A DNA stretch of 64,000 nucleotides from Adiantum capillus-veneris. Its lineage: Eukaryota > Streptophyta > Polypodiopsida > Polypodiales > Pteridaceae. The position numbers and the translations under genes were made by a program. Where the stretch lies: the NCBI GenBank assembly GCA_014529385.2, contig CM043944.1:74365384-74429383 (forward strand), read 5' to 3'. A model generated the notes under the pieces. The model was not told where the DNA came from. It saw only the letters and a list, made by a program, of their open reading frames with translations, and searched no databases. Below are positions 22,765-33,435 of this stretch, piece after piece. Numbering within the stretch: the stretch's first letter is position 1; each line of letters begins with the position of its first letter.

Positions 22765-23073
22765 GCAAATGTATTTTCTTTATTGTGCACAAAAATGAAG
22801 TAGTATGCATGCTTAGATCAAGTTTGCGGAGACGACGTCTCCCAAACACCAAGTAGAGCTTGTCACTCTACTATGGAAGACTGATAGGACTAATGTGCAG
22901 ACATGCTTGCGGCAGCCTCAGGCTCTCAAGCGCCAAATGGACTAGTCATCCATTGTGGAATGATGTCGTAGAGTAACATAGGGATCCTCTACCCGCTAAG
23001 AAAAGGACTCATGAATATGCTTTATCTTCTCTACACCATAGTCCAGACGCCTATGATTTCAAGAGAGAGGTAA
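22765..23073 (+). other. 3' untranslated part and polypurine tract, copy B
   Basis: This is non-coding and homologous to 15442-15801 but shorter. It ends in aagagagaggtaa (23061-23073) directly before LTR 3. Confidence 0.8.
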
Positions 23074-24658
23074 TGTCATAATAATCAATATCTAATTCTC
23101 CTAAATGATTTTCTCATATTAAACTGATCATTTAATGTGGGGAAGTGCCAGGGGAGAAAAAGATAGAATATTGGTTAAGCTAGCAGACCGGCCACAGTAG
23201 GGATCCAAAGGAGGGAAAAGAGGGATCCAAAGGGGGGGCCATCTGCAAAATATCCAAGTGCAACAATGTGCTAAAAAGACCCTAAGGTTCAGCCCATTAA
23301 GACTTCCAAAATGCTAAGGTTCCAAAATTCAAAGGTTGTGTCCAAAGGTCAACCCTAGGGGAAATTGGATGCTTTGGTGTGACTAAAAGGTCTTTGCATA
23401 TCCCTACATGGGAGAGGGCGAGCCCTTCTTCTAGGGGATGAGAGAGAAAGTCACACACACACACACACACACACACATACAAGCTCCCTTTACACAAAGG
23501 GAATTAGGGACACATGTCAACTCCCTAGCCCAGATGCACACAAGGTGTGCCCAATTCCTATCAGATGGCCTTGGAGGTGGACCAATGAGAATTAGGCTAG
23601 AGTAAATCTAATTTAATTAATTTAAAAGCACTTAATAAAAGAACCAATGAGAAATAAGTCTCCTAGAAGACTATTGGACAGTCTCCCAAGGGGTCCAATG
23701 AGCATTCATGAGCCCAATGGCTTTCCTGATGCCTATTGGCGAGGAGGCAAAGGGGTCCAATGAGAGTTTAGTTTAATTATTAAATTACCTAAAGCTCTCA
23801 CAAAAGGGGAAAGGGGGACACATGTCAGAAGGCTATCACTTATGCTGCTTAATGGTCATTGGCTTTGGGGAGGGCCAATAAGACTGGAGCAAGAGCAAAT
23901 AGCAAGAGGGCTCGCCCAAGAGAGAGAGGGGGCTGATTTTTGCAAGGAATTATCACACACACACTCACACAATCTCATGTGTGAAGAAAGATAAGACTAT
24001 CTCTTCCAAAGCTTTAATGGATAGGTCATCACCTACTCCAAGCTTGTGAGATAGAAGCCTACATCGACACACTCTTGGCTTGTGGATGCAAATCCAACCA
24101 AGAGCCAAGCTTCAATGCATGCTCATCTCCTCTACCAAGATAATTACTATGCTAATATGAGTGATTATGTGAGGAGATGTACATCTTTCTCGTAAGATAC
24201 TCCTTCTTCCTCTCAATCTACTCTCATACCCTGCTAGCTCTCACCATCTTCGAAGGTGTGTGAGGTCTTGGGTCTGAGAATGGGGATAATTAAAGTTGTG
24301 TTTACTAAGTAATTTTCTTAGTGCATGAAGCTTTCATCTTCATTGCCCTAGCTATTCTTGAAGGAACACAAAGAATTGTATTGTACAATGTCTCTCTTGA
24401 TGGGAGAAACCATAATACAAAGCCTTTTGGAGGGGGGACCGCCTCCATGAAAATCCGGTCTTGAACTATTGTAAATAGCTTAATTTCTCTCTCTTTTGAA
24501 AGTATTGTTGATGCTATCTAACTAGGTGTTATGCTTTTTGTTGCTCTCTCCACCCAAGCACTCTTGTAATTCTCATTAGGAATCTATGCTAATGAAATGC
24601 CCACTATGTTCATGCTAATTTCCGCTACACATAAGTTTTAAGACCATTAAATGTTACA
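23074..24658 (+). repeat. LTR 3 of chromovirus array
   Basis: It starts tgtcataata and ends aaatgttaca, and is followed by the target duplication gaaaa. It includes a longer pure (CA)n run near 23452-23476 than the other two LTRs. Confidence 0.9.
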
Positions 24659-24663
24659 GAAAA
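24659..24663. repeat. Right target-site duplication of the three-LTR array (gaaaa)
   Basis: It is identical to 2063-2067 and lies directly after the terminal ...gttaca of LTR 3. Neither side of the middle LTR carries it. There the neighbours are a polypurine tract on the left and a primer site on the right. Confidence 0.85.
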
Positions 24664-25489
24664 CATCAAGATTACGATCATATCGTATCATGGGTAGGAT
24701 AAAAGGGTAATGGATGAGTTAATGATATTTAATCTATGTTGTCCAAATAAGCTACGGATTGCTCTTTGGAACTGTAGCTTTGTGCTTACTATAATGTACA
24801 TGTTTTGTGTAGCGATTGGGATTAGTTGTGAGTACAAATCCTCTTGATTCATAATAAAATAACCACATTCACATCAAAAGAGAATTCATAGTCAATAATA
24901 GGTAGTATGATGGGATCTGGTGAGAGAAGTACTTCGTTGAGCCTTTCAGGACCAAATAGAAACACTATGCGTTGCTGAAAGTGAATCTTTCGGCTATTCC
25001 AAATGTTGACCCTAATAGATTGCACTAAATGGAATTGAAAGAAATTACCTCTATGTGGATTATGGTTATTCATCAATGATATACTTAGTATGTTCAAAGA
25101 TAAAGGTGTGAAAGAAGTGAAAGGAGAAGAAGAAGAGAGTTTCTCTCCCAAGCCCTATTGTTGCCCTTAGGCAATAAGGATACTGCGGGGAGAGAAGTAC
25201 CTGTAGCAAGGAGATTCTAGAGTTTGTGGAAGATAATGAGAACTTTAAGAGATAGAGATGCTTGTGGAAGATGAAGATATGGTTACTAACCTTGTGCACA
25301 TAATTGTTTCCAGCAAGAAGGTTGTACCCATTACATTGACAAGGTTGCTGCTTGAATACCTTCCAATGAAACAATTAGGACACAACAAGAAAGATCAAAG
25401 GAGTAGTAAAGATAAAATTAGGGATAGATCTAAGTGTGGTGGTGGTATTAAAGATAGATAATGAGGGATAGAGATAGAGTTAGAGACAA
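24664..25489. other. Unassigned intergenic stretch
   Basis: No retroelement protein motif or structural repeat was recognised. A short plus-strand open stretch at 25258-25461 (67 codons) reads protein-like at first (IVSSKKVVPITLTRLLLEYL) and then low-complexity. It could be a captured coding fragment, but I cannot identify it. Confidence 0.4.
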
Positions 25490-25920
25490 GTATTGGACTA
25501 GATATGCCCCACCTAGGCATCTTCTGTGTGGCTCCAGCAGGGGGTCCCAACTTGTGTGTCTTGTCCTTCAAGGCATCTTTGAGGTGTCACATTCACATGC
25601 TTATGTCTTTTACCCTCCAAATATATTATTTTTTGGAAAAAGACCAAGATTACCTCTTTTCACTTGATTCACCTGTTTACCATCTCTTCTTGCAGTGTAA
25701 TTGTGAGAGGATTTTTCACTCTTTTCCCTGTAACTTTTGACCTGTAACTCGGATTGACATGCTTCAAAAGGAAAAATTGGCCTACTAAAAGAGCTTGACT
25801 TGGTTTTGGCCTTTTCTCAACGCCCTTAGGTTGGGATTTTCAAATTGGGATGGTCCAAGAAGCTTTGGATCTTCCTTTTCATAAAGTCTTCTAGTAGGCC
25901 CTTCCCTCTTGTATGTATCC
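25490..25920 (-). repeat. Diverged LTR-like repeat fragment
   Basis: Read on the minus strand, this stretch aligns with about 38130-38620 on the plus strand. Shared blocks include ccttttgaagcatgtca, an acaagttg...ccccgcaggagccac-like block, and gggcc/gggccc segments. The partner lies inside a probable solo LTR with a TATA box, so this is best read as a truncated, inverted copy of that LTR family. Confidence 0.5.
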
Positions 25921-26210
25921 AAGAAGGTATGCATTATTGAAGGGTTATATTATTAAATAAATGTGAAAAGAAGAAAATAGTTTATATATGGTAGGGTATA
26001 GCTGAGATATTAGAAGAAATATACAAATGCTTTTCCTCCATATAAAAACAGGCACAATCATTGATACTTCTCTTGCAGTACTTTCTAATAGTAATGTACA
26101 TTTATATTACTTCAAAGGTAATACTAAGGTATGGTAGAAAGATTTTATTTATGCATATGAGTTATTATATGAAGTATAATTATGCGTCAAAAGTCACAAG
26201 ATAAATCGTT
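25921..26210. other. Unassigned AT-rich stretch
   Basis: AT-rich with no recognisable coding or repeat structure. It lies between the LTR-like fragment and the end of the minus-strand gag. Confidence 0.4.
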
Positions 26211-27700
26211 TAATGCCCGTTCCCACTATATACGTGCCACAACACGACAACGTTCCTGCTTCTTTCGATCATATTCCATGGCTTCTGAACACTCTGACCG
26301 CCAATGCCCATCCCCCAGACAGAAAAGGTAGGTCTTGGGTCGATTAGGATCTCGGCCACCTCTTCCGCGACCTCGACCCGCTCCTTGACCTTGTCCCCCT
26401 GCTTGTCCTTGAAAGAGAGCTTCTGATGGATGAGCATGAGCCATTGCCACTGCAGGCTCTTGTCCCTGCCCTGATTGTTGTGGGTTCAATGTAGAAGAAT
26501 CCCGACCCCTATGACCCCAACCATTGAAATAGCATTCCACTGTATTGTGAGTGTTGGCCGTGTAGATCGCACACCATTTCTGATTCATTGCACACTCTTG
26601 AGCAGCATGTCTTGGATTTCGGCACTGAGTACACCATAGTTCCTTTAGACTTTTAACCACCACAACAGATTCTGACGATTTGGATGGAACACCTTTCCCT
26701 TGAAACTGGGATTTTCTCTGAGGTGCCTCCTCCAATTCTTTCCCTAAATCGTTGTTGCCTGAGTCTGAGGAATCTGAGTCTATAGTCGTCGACTCCAAAC
26801 TATCACTACCACTTACCTGAGACTTACAATGAGATTTCTTACGCTCTTTTTTCTTTGATTTCTTTAGGGATTCCGTATCCTCCAAAGATTCTCTTGCTAC
26901 AACAGTTCTGGCAATTACATTATCCAGTGGAGTAGTTACCTTATCCACTGTTGCCATTGCAGTTCTAAGATCCTTATTGAGTCCTCACAAAAAATAATCA
27001 TTCAGCACCTCGCCTGCCGGGCTTTCTGCCTGAGGTACCCACTGCAAAAGCATCCGAAATTTTGCAGCATAGTCCTCCACTGGCAACGACTTTTGACATA
27101 GAGTAGGAAGCTTTTCTAGATGTTGAGGGACCATCTTTTCCGTTCTGAACCGTCCCAAGAACGCTCTAGATCCTTTGACATACGTCTAGAAGGATCATCA
27201 GGGTATTCTGACAACCATTTGGTGGCTTTCCCTGAAAGTTTAGACTCGAACACTCATTGTTGATGAAGAGGAATCACCACACCAGGGTGATTCAATCCAT
27301 ACACTTTATTGAGCTGTCGCAAATGTGCATCCAGGTCTTCCTTTGAAAGACCTCTAAAATGGCTATACTTAATCTGAGGTTGTTCCATACTCCCTTGCCC
27401 AACTATACCCCCTCCTGGAAAAAGCTGATGAACACTAGGAGGTGGGGACAATGGCGACGAAACCCCATGACTGCTTACCGGAGACGGTGGTGGAGCAACA
27501 TGGGTAGGTGAGGGTGAACGCACGGCAGCAGGACATGACTGGCTACGTGGAGTATGCCGCACACATCGAATTCGTCTACCACACACCGGACTTGATGATG
27601 GAGATACATGTTCCTCAGTTTGTGGTGTAGAAAAAATGAATTTGTCCAAACCGCCTCTCCTCCCACGTCTCCCCACAATTGAAACCACCGGGTCAGGAGG
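26211..27700 (-). pseudogene. Retrotransposon gag with zinc-knuckle series
   Basis: It starts near 27688 (MVSIVGRRGRRGG), with a Pro/Ser-rich N-terminus, then a region with FRGLSKEDLDAHLRQLN. A capsid-like stretch with KLSGKATKWLSEYPDD shows a stop and frame changes between about 27253 and 26990. From 26957 the frame is open: a Lys/Ser-rich segment, then a complete knuckle C-T-Q-C-R-N-P-R-H-A-A-Q-E-C, then C-A-I-Y-T-A-N-T-H-N-T-V-E-C (second Cys replaced by Tyr). A Gly/Arg-rich RNA-binding-like stretch and Y-L-F-C-L-G-D-G-H-W-R-S-E-C (first Cys lost) follow. No protease or RT follows; the element is truncated at about 26210. Confidence 0.75.
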
Positions 27701-27765
27701 ACCTTACGACCTAGTGTGCATGCATGTTCACCGCAGGTCGCCCATCACGCATCATGGTTGCCAGA

Positions 27766-28151
27766 TGTAATGTCTATTGCCCACAGAGGAGCAATAAGCA
27801 CTAGGGGAATGATTACCCGCACACTGTCTTACATTATTCAAATAGCAGAACACAGGAAGACAGAACATAAGATAGATTATAGCAAATAGAACACTGCCTT
27901 CCTCATTGATGTATATCTGAACACAAGAGTATAAGAGAGACAATGTATTGATAACGTGAACATTAGTGATATATCCAAAGACAGGTATGTCCCTCCCATA
28001 TACAACCGCTACTCCAGTGTAGATTGGGAACGGTGCAGACCCCCATTCTCTCTTATGATATCCTATGAATAACTGCCCCAAAGCCGCATGACTCCTAGTC
28101 TGTAGTGTCCAGACCTCCGCACGACCGCACTGTGCGGCTTATGCCGTAACA
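27766..28151 (-). repeat. Probable 5' LTR of the minus-strand gag element
   Basis: It is bounded by tgtaatgtct on the left and gccgtaaca on the right (TG...CA with TGTTAC/GTAACA symmetry), and lies upstream of the gag. On the minus strand the next bases are tc then tggcaaccatgatg, a plausible primer site that I cannot assign to a tRNA. No second LTR was found in the window, so the boundaries are provisional. Confidence 0.45.
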
Positions 28152-28354
28152 TGCGTTTTGTTGCACCTCCTCTTGGTTGTGAAAAAATCCCTCTTTCGTC
28201 CTAGTTCGCATCCCATAACTAGGTGGTGCCCCTATCTTGTTTTGGTTTTTTGTTGTGTTGTGCTTGTGGTTGCCTCAGACACAATTGTGCAGCACGGGAG
28301 CCTTGAGGGGTGTTTAGAGGTCGTCTCTCTTGTTGCCCTCCCCAGACTGCCTCA
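28152..28354 (+). repeat. LTR 3' remnant of Tat-like element
   Basis: T-rich DNA ending ...gactgcctca. Four bases later comes a primer-site-like tggtgcccccactgagg that is shared with the element starting at 52575. The left part of this LTR is not recognised; it may have been cut by the neighbouring minus-strand element. Confidence 0.4.
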
Positions 28355-28358
28355 ATTT

Positions 28359-28378
28359 TGGTGCCCCCACTGAGGACG
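28359..28378 (+). other. Putative primer binding site (TGGTGCCCCCACTGAGG type)
   Basis: It matches the sequence at 52575-52594 at all but a few positions, each located just after an LTR end and upstream of a gag of the same lineage. The tRNA is not identified. Confidence 0.5.
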
Positions 28379-28939
28379 GCTTGTGTATGTTTTTGTGTAG
28401 ATTCAACCTTTAGCATAGTCAAGTAGTTTGCATGAATCACGAGAACTTGTATGATCGTTTCATTCCCATTGCAAGGCAAAAGGTACACATAATTGTTACT
28501 ACTAAGTTGCAATTTCAATGTGTAATTTGTAGAACTTTGGGTCCTCCTTAGTTGGCTGAGATAAACGCTTCGATAAATGCTTAGGTCCGATCTTAGTTTG
28601 GACGTCTATATTTTTGTTTTTTTTTAAGCATTAGGTCATGCATAAACCATGGACAATGGCCCAAGGATAGAGGTTTTTCCCTTTCATTTCACTCCACATA
28701 TTAGAATAAATGTTACAATTAGCAGAAAGATTTTTAGCAATGTATGGTGTTCATGTTTGGTGATCAAAGAGTAGGAGAAATTCTTGGGTCACCAAACCCT
28801 GTCATCCTGCCTCTTGTTGACTATCATAGATCATTTGATGTGCATATTTTTATTTTGTTGTAGAATAGATTTCAATTTAGAAAACATTATTGTGTAAATC
28901 CTATTTTTTTAAAAGTGTTGTCACTTTGAAATTGAGTCA
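28379..28939 (+). other. Non-coding leader of Tat-like element
   Basis: Non-coding, T-rich stretch between the putative primer site and the gag start. No other structure was recognised. Confidence 0.4.
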
Positions 28940-29700
28940 ATGGAGTCCCAACGCCAAATGTCAAGATATCCTCTCTTCTTTGGAGAGCCTTGTGAGGATG
29001 CCGAGCTATTTCTAGCAAATTTCAAAATGGCTTGCCCCATAAAGAGAGTGATAGGAGATTATAAATGCTTATAGATGTTTGGTCCTTAGGATAGATGCTA
29101 GCACTTGGTTTGACTCTCTATCTCAGAAAGTTAAGGAAAACTATAAGGAATTCATTGATCATTTAAAGAAATACTTCTTTGACCCCCAAAACACACAAAA
29201 GCTATGGCAAGACATCGTTTCTCACAAGCAAAAAGACTAGTCTACATGTACAAACAAGAGCTTCTACGTCTTTGGGCTGTATGGGTGAGAAATGTCGCTA
29301 ACCCTGGTGATGGTGTAGAGTTCCTTAATAAGGACAGATTCATAGCAGGTATCTTTCCCACACTCATGATAAAAGTTGAAGCGGGTGTACCTGCTACCTT
29401 TGATGCAGCTAAAACTAGGGCTGTTGAGAAGTATAGAAAACTCAAGTGCCTAAGGGGAGAGGTTCTAGTAGAGGGTCCTAGACCCAAGGGAAAGTTGTCA
29501 GCATCAACATCTAGAGAGATTCCTGAGGTAACAACAACTGAGTTGATTGAGAAGCTAAATGAGTCATTGAGCAGCTTGTTGATTCACCTTGCACAAGGTA
29601 TAGGTCCCAAGGACTACAATGTTGGAATTGTGCGGAATCTAGGCATGGGATGTATAATTGTCCTTGGCACTGTGGGGAGCCAGGGAGACCTAACTTGAAT
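28940..29700 (+). pseudogene. gag of Tat-like gypsy element (28-33 kb)
   Basis: The start codon at 28940 opens MESQRQMSRYPLFFGEPCED, with the capsid start AELFLANF. Stops and a frame change occur near 29070, after which IDASTWFDSLSQKVKENYKE and FIDHLKKYFFDPQNT restore sense. Another frame change near 29230 leads into a long open stretch with GDGVEFLNKDRFIAGIFPTL. A complete zinc knuckle C-W-N-C-A-E-S-R-H-G-M-Y-N-C is at about 29617-29660. At least three frame breaks make it a relic. Confidence 0.8.
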
Positions 29701-30129
29701 TAGCCACTGATGAATGCATGTGAAGGAACTAGTCAACAACCAAGGCTTCTACAAAGTCCAAATGGAATAAGACCACCTCCACGAGGAGTGAAAGGAGTTC
29801 CATCTTTTCCAGATCCAAATGTGCATGTGGTAGAGGTGACAAATTCAGTTGAGATTGACATGGAAGCAAATGCCAACTGAGTGTGGCCGTGGAAAAGGTA
29901 AGGAGAAAGAAGTAGTCACATCACAAAGTGACCATGGGCGAGAAAAGAAGGCAAAGGAGACCAAGGAAACCAAAAGGACTCAACGTCATATCAACCTCCA
30001 AGACTTTCCTCTTGGACATGGTATGGCTCCATACAACTTGTTGGAAGACATGAGAGGTAAGGGCCCTGATATCTCATAGCCTCAGTTTCTTGCATTATGT
30101 CCACAAGTTAGGAGGGATTTAACAAAGGT

Positions 30130-30530
30130 AGTTAGCACTAGGATAAAGGTAAAAGGGAGTGTGCCTATTGTAAAAATTGTACAAGCTGCAATGAATGAGG
30201 ACATTACACCGGTGCTAGACTGTTACATCAAGGGAAGGTTACTTAGAAAAGGTCTAGTATGGGGGTGCACAAATTTGCATCATGACAGAGGGACTCATGC
30301 AGAGACTAGGCATGCACATCCATGAGACACCTAAAATCAATGTAAAAATGGAAAACAATAGCAAGTCTAGGTGCATAGGGAGTTGTAAAAATGTTTTTGT
30401 GGAAGCCTTTGACATTAAGAAGGCAGTGGTTTTCTATGTTATGTCTACTAAAGGAAATGGTTACCCATTTATCCTAGGAAGACCATGGCTAATGAAAATG
30501 TGAGCTTTGCAGGATTGGGAGGGTGGGAAG
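30130..30530 (+). pseudogene. Aspartic protease with lost catalytic Asp (28-33 kb element)
   Basis: The protease motif of this lineage is D-G-G-A-Q (seen intact at about 40250 and 54820). Here the corresponding codons give stop-Tyr-G-G-A-Q-I-C-I-M-T-E-G-L-M-Q-R-L-G near 30268, so the catalytic Asp is replaced by Tyr and preceded by a TAG. The rest of the fold is readable (PKINVKMENNSKSRC, YPFILGRPWLMKM). The enzyme would be dead even without the stop. Confidence 0.8.
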
Positions 30531-30753
30531 CTAATTTTTAGGAATGACAGTCATAAGAAGGTTTTCTTTGACATGAAGGAGCAAGGCCAAGAGGAGCTCC
30601 ATGAAGAATCATCTCAAAGTGAGACGAAGGAAGACTGAACCGATATCACTTTAGAAGAAGAAAGTAGCACCAACATTAATGAAGAGGAGTCTTCCATCAA
30701 AGTCATGGGGATAAAGGCTTAATCCAAAGAACCAAGAGACCTCTTATCTAGGC

Positions 30754-31725
30754 TTGGAGGAGGTAGGTTCTCAAGAGAACCAAGGTATGGAAGACAAAGG
30801 GATGCTAGAAGGTATGCTATCAACCACACTTACAAAGGAAGAAAGACGGGAGCTCAAATGTGTGCTAATGAAGTTTCCTAAGCTTTTTGCTAAAGACTAC
30901 ACCGACATTCATGGAGTAGATGCTATTCAACACAAGATTGAGTTAAATCCAGAGGTCACACCTAAAGCTCAAAAGCTACGAAGGCTAGGAGTCAAGGAGC
31001 AGGCTTTACTGAAGGAGGTAAGAAAGCTTTTAGGAGCAGGTTTCATTCATCTAGTGGAGAATTCAGAGTGGGTGTCCCCAATTGTGGTCACTCCCAAAAA
31101 GAATGGAAAGTGGAGGGTGTGTGTTGATTACCGCCCACTCAATGAGTCGACAAAAAGATATCACTTTCCCCTCCCATTTTAGGATGAGATACTAAATGAG
31201 GTAGCCGATCATGAGAAGTATATCGTGTGTGATGGCTACTCAGGTTACTTTCAAATAGGTATTGCATTAGAGGATCAGTTGAAAACAACCTTCATCACTC
31301 CTTGGGGTTATTATGGTTTCAGACTCATGCCATTTGTCCTGACAAATGCTTCTGCAACCTTCCAATGCTTCATGAACATGGTGTTTCAAGCATTCTTTGG
31401 AAAGTCAATTAGGGTGTTCGTTCATAATTTTTGCATTTAAAGCTCAAAATCATTGCATCTACAGAGGGTAGAAGATGGATTGAAAGCTCTATGACATGAG
31501 AGGTCAGCTTAATCCCAACAAATGCCACATAGGTGAGGATGAAGTGATCTTTCTTGTTCACAAAGTTTCTTTCAAAGGCATCGAGGTGGATTCTTCAAAC
31601 GCAAAGGCTCTTATTGACTTACCATCACCCAAGAGTGTTAAGGAGGTCATCTCATTGATTCAAAAGGTGAAGTATATGTCACGTTTCATTCACTTAGCCT
31701 CAGAGTTACTTCACCTTTTGTAGAA
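30754..31725 (+). pseudogene. Reverse transcriptase with destroyed active site (28-33 kb element)
   Basis: Fingers: LGAGFIHLVENSEWVSPIVV and WRVCVDYRPLN, with one stop after PLPF. Palm: CDGYSGYFQIGIALEDQLKTTFI. The catalytic position reads V-F-V-H-N-F-C-I then stop, where relatives have F-M-D-D or I-D-D, so both catalytic Asp residues are gone. The thumb (LNPNKCHIG, IEVDSSNAKALIDLPSPKS) follows at 31496 in another frame. Confidence 0.85.
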
Positions 31726-32245
31726 AATGACACAACAAGTAGAATTTGCATGGTCTGATGGGCTTGAAGAGTACCTTTGTAACATTACAGTCATTCTGTC
31801 AGAGCTACCAAAACTCATGCCTTCTTTTTGGGAGAAAACATTCTTTGTTAGCTCTAGTGTTGGGAAGGAAACAATTGGTGCACTTTTATTACAACAAGAT
31901 CCCCACAGTACCAGGATGTGACCCATCTACTTTGTAGGGTCATGAATGCTTTGATGAGAGGCTACATGAAGGAAGTACTCATGATTCTTTCTCTCATGTT
32001 TGTGGTGAGAAAGTTTAGATCCTACTTGCTACCATAACCTTTTGTAATTCTCACTACAAAAAAATCGTTCCCTTGGGTGTCATCTCAAATGAATCTTAGT
32101 ACTAGGATCTCAAAGTGGATTATGGAGTTGCAAGAGTTCCAATACTCTTTTAAGGTAGAAGATAGTGTGTGCGCACAGTTGGCAGGGATTCTCACTTAAA
32201 GGGTACATGAGAAGGAGATTAAGGTGCCTGAAGTAAAGACCCTAC
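31726..32245 (+). pseudogene. First RNase H (28-33 kb element)
   Basis: Retroviral-type RNase H remnant. VGKETIGALLLQQDP marks the start, many stops lie between 31920 and 32100, and the tether ISKWIMELQEFQYSFKVEDS is near 32110-32165. Order and spacing match the better-preserved copy at 35518-36489 on the other strand. Confidence 0.7.
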
Positions 32246-32690
32246 CATTGCCACCACCAAAAAGTATTCCCAATGCTTTTACCTTGTTTCTTGATGGAGC
32301 TTTTTGACGAGCCACAGGAAAAGCAAGGGGAGGACTAGACTTGCTCAACCTAACTGGAGAGGTGATCATGAAAGAGAAGGTCAACCTACTAGGTTCAACT
32401 AGCAACAATGAAGCAGAGTATGACATACTACTCCATGGATTGAAGATGTGCATCATCCAAGGTATACAACGTCTCATGGTAAAGGGAGATGCACTTCTCA
32501 TTTGTGAAGCAGATTTTAGGTATTTGGGCTGCAAAAATGAAAGACTAAGGGCCAAAGTTCAGGCCATCCATAGGTTATGCAGTCAATTTGAGGAGGTGCA
32601 ATTATATCATATTCCTAGGAAACAAAATGAGGATGCTGATTTACTTGCACAACAAGCAGTTGCATGTGTTGAGAAAGAAGTGCTGGTCAT
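32246..32690 (+). pseudogene. Second RNase H domain (28-33 kb element)
   Basis: A second RNase H lies between the first one and integrase: F-T-L-F-L-D-G-A-F (first Asp), S-N-N-E-A-E-Y (Glu), K-G-D-A-L-L (Asp), and the C-terminal IPRKQNEDADLLAQQA. A stop follows LDGAF. An extra, archaeal-type RNase H at this position is the hallmark of the Tat lineage of plant Ty3/gypsy elements; I infer that assignment for this element and the two relatives in the window. Confidence 0.8.
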
Positions 32691-33435
32691 CATGGCGGCA
32701 GCTTCCATCAAGCAACCAAGGTACCAGGTTGGAGTCATTGGCTCCCATTATTGGCTACATTTTGGATGGCAAGTTTCCGCAAGACTTTACAAAAGCTCAG
32801 AAGAGGAGACTCATGAAGAAGGCAAGCGTGTATCTCTTCCTAGAAGGCTCCTTCTATCAAAGAGGAAAGAATCAAGAGTGCAAAAGAGTACCAACTATTG
32901 AGGAAATTCTAGCCATTCTAAAAGGTTTTCATGAAGAGGCATGTGGTGGTCATTTTGCGCAAGAGGTAGTTGTGAAGAAGGTTTTTCTTGCGGGGTATGT
33001 TTGGCTAAGTCTACATATGGATGTCCAACATTGGTGTAAAAGATTTCCCAATTGTCAGGTAAATGGAAATAGAATATTGATACATGGTCCAAGGCAAATT
33101 ATACTTGCAAATGGACCCTTCAAAAAGTGGGACACTGATGTTATGGGTCCTCTACCTATAACAAAAATTGGTAAACTCTACATTCTAGTGGCAGCAGACT
33201 ATATGACTAGATGGGTAGAATCACAAAGTGTGGCAAAGGTAAATGAGAGAATGGTGAGCAAGTTTTTCTACACTGAGATCTGTCGTAGATTTGGCACACC
33301 TTTGGAAACTGTTTCTGATAATGGTCTACTCACGGAAGTTTCTGAAGAGCGTAACATTATACATCATCATAGCACACCCTACTATCCGCAATCACATGGT
33401 TTAGTAGAAAAAGCTAATAGTGTCATTGGAGGCGT
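32691..33435 (+). pseudogene. Integrase, truncated (28-33 kb element)
   Basis: Zinc domain H-E-E-A-C-G-G-H is present, but the Cys pair is damaged (WCKRFPNC). The core Asp residues are in KKWDTDVMGPLP and TVSDNGLL. The region of the catalytic Glu reads LVEKANSVIG. The sequence stops at 33435, where a minus-strand LTR begins with tgttggg. The missing C-terminal part is not found on the other side, because that element's far end is itself truncated. Confidence 0.8.

Larger units (their letters stand above)
2068..24658 (+). mobile_element. Chromovirus array: LTR-internal-LTR-internal-LTR (Ty3/gypsy)
   Basis: Three LTRs of one family (2068-3659, 15802-17408, 23074-24658) alternate with two internal regions of the same family (3660-15801 and 17409-23073), all in plus orientation. 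Each internal region runs primer site, gag with zinc knuckle, protease, RT, RNase H, integrase, chromodomain, polypurine tract. One 5-bp duplication flanks the whole unit. The first internal region is longer because it hosts a copia element and a DNA transposon. Both copies are riddled with stops and are non-autonomous. The chromodomain at the integrase C-terminus places the family among the chromoviruses. Confidence 0.9.

Noticed and set aside
26183-26187. tgcgt as a target duplication matching the bases after 28151
   Set aside because: The sequence following 26187 does not begin with TG or resemble the LTR at 27766-28151, so the match is likely chance.
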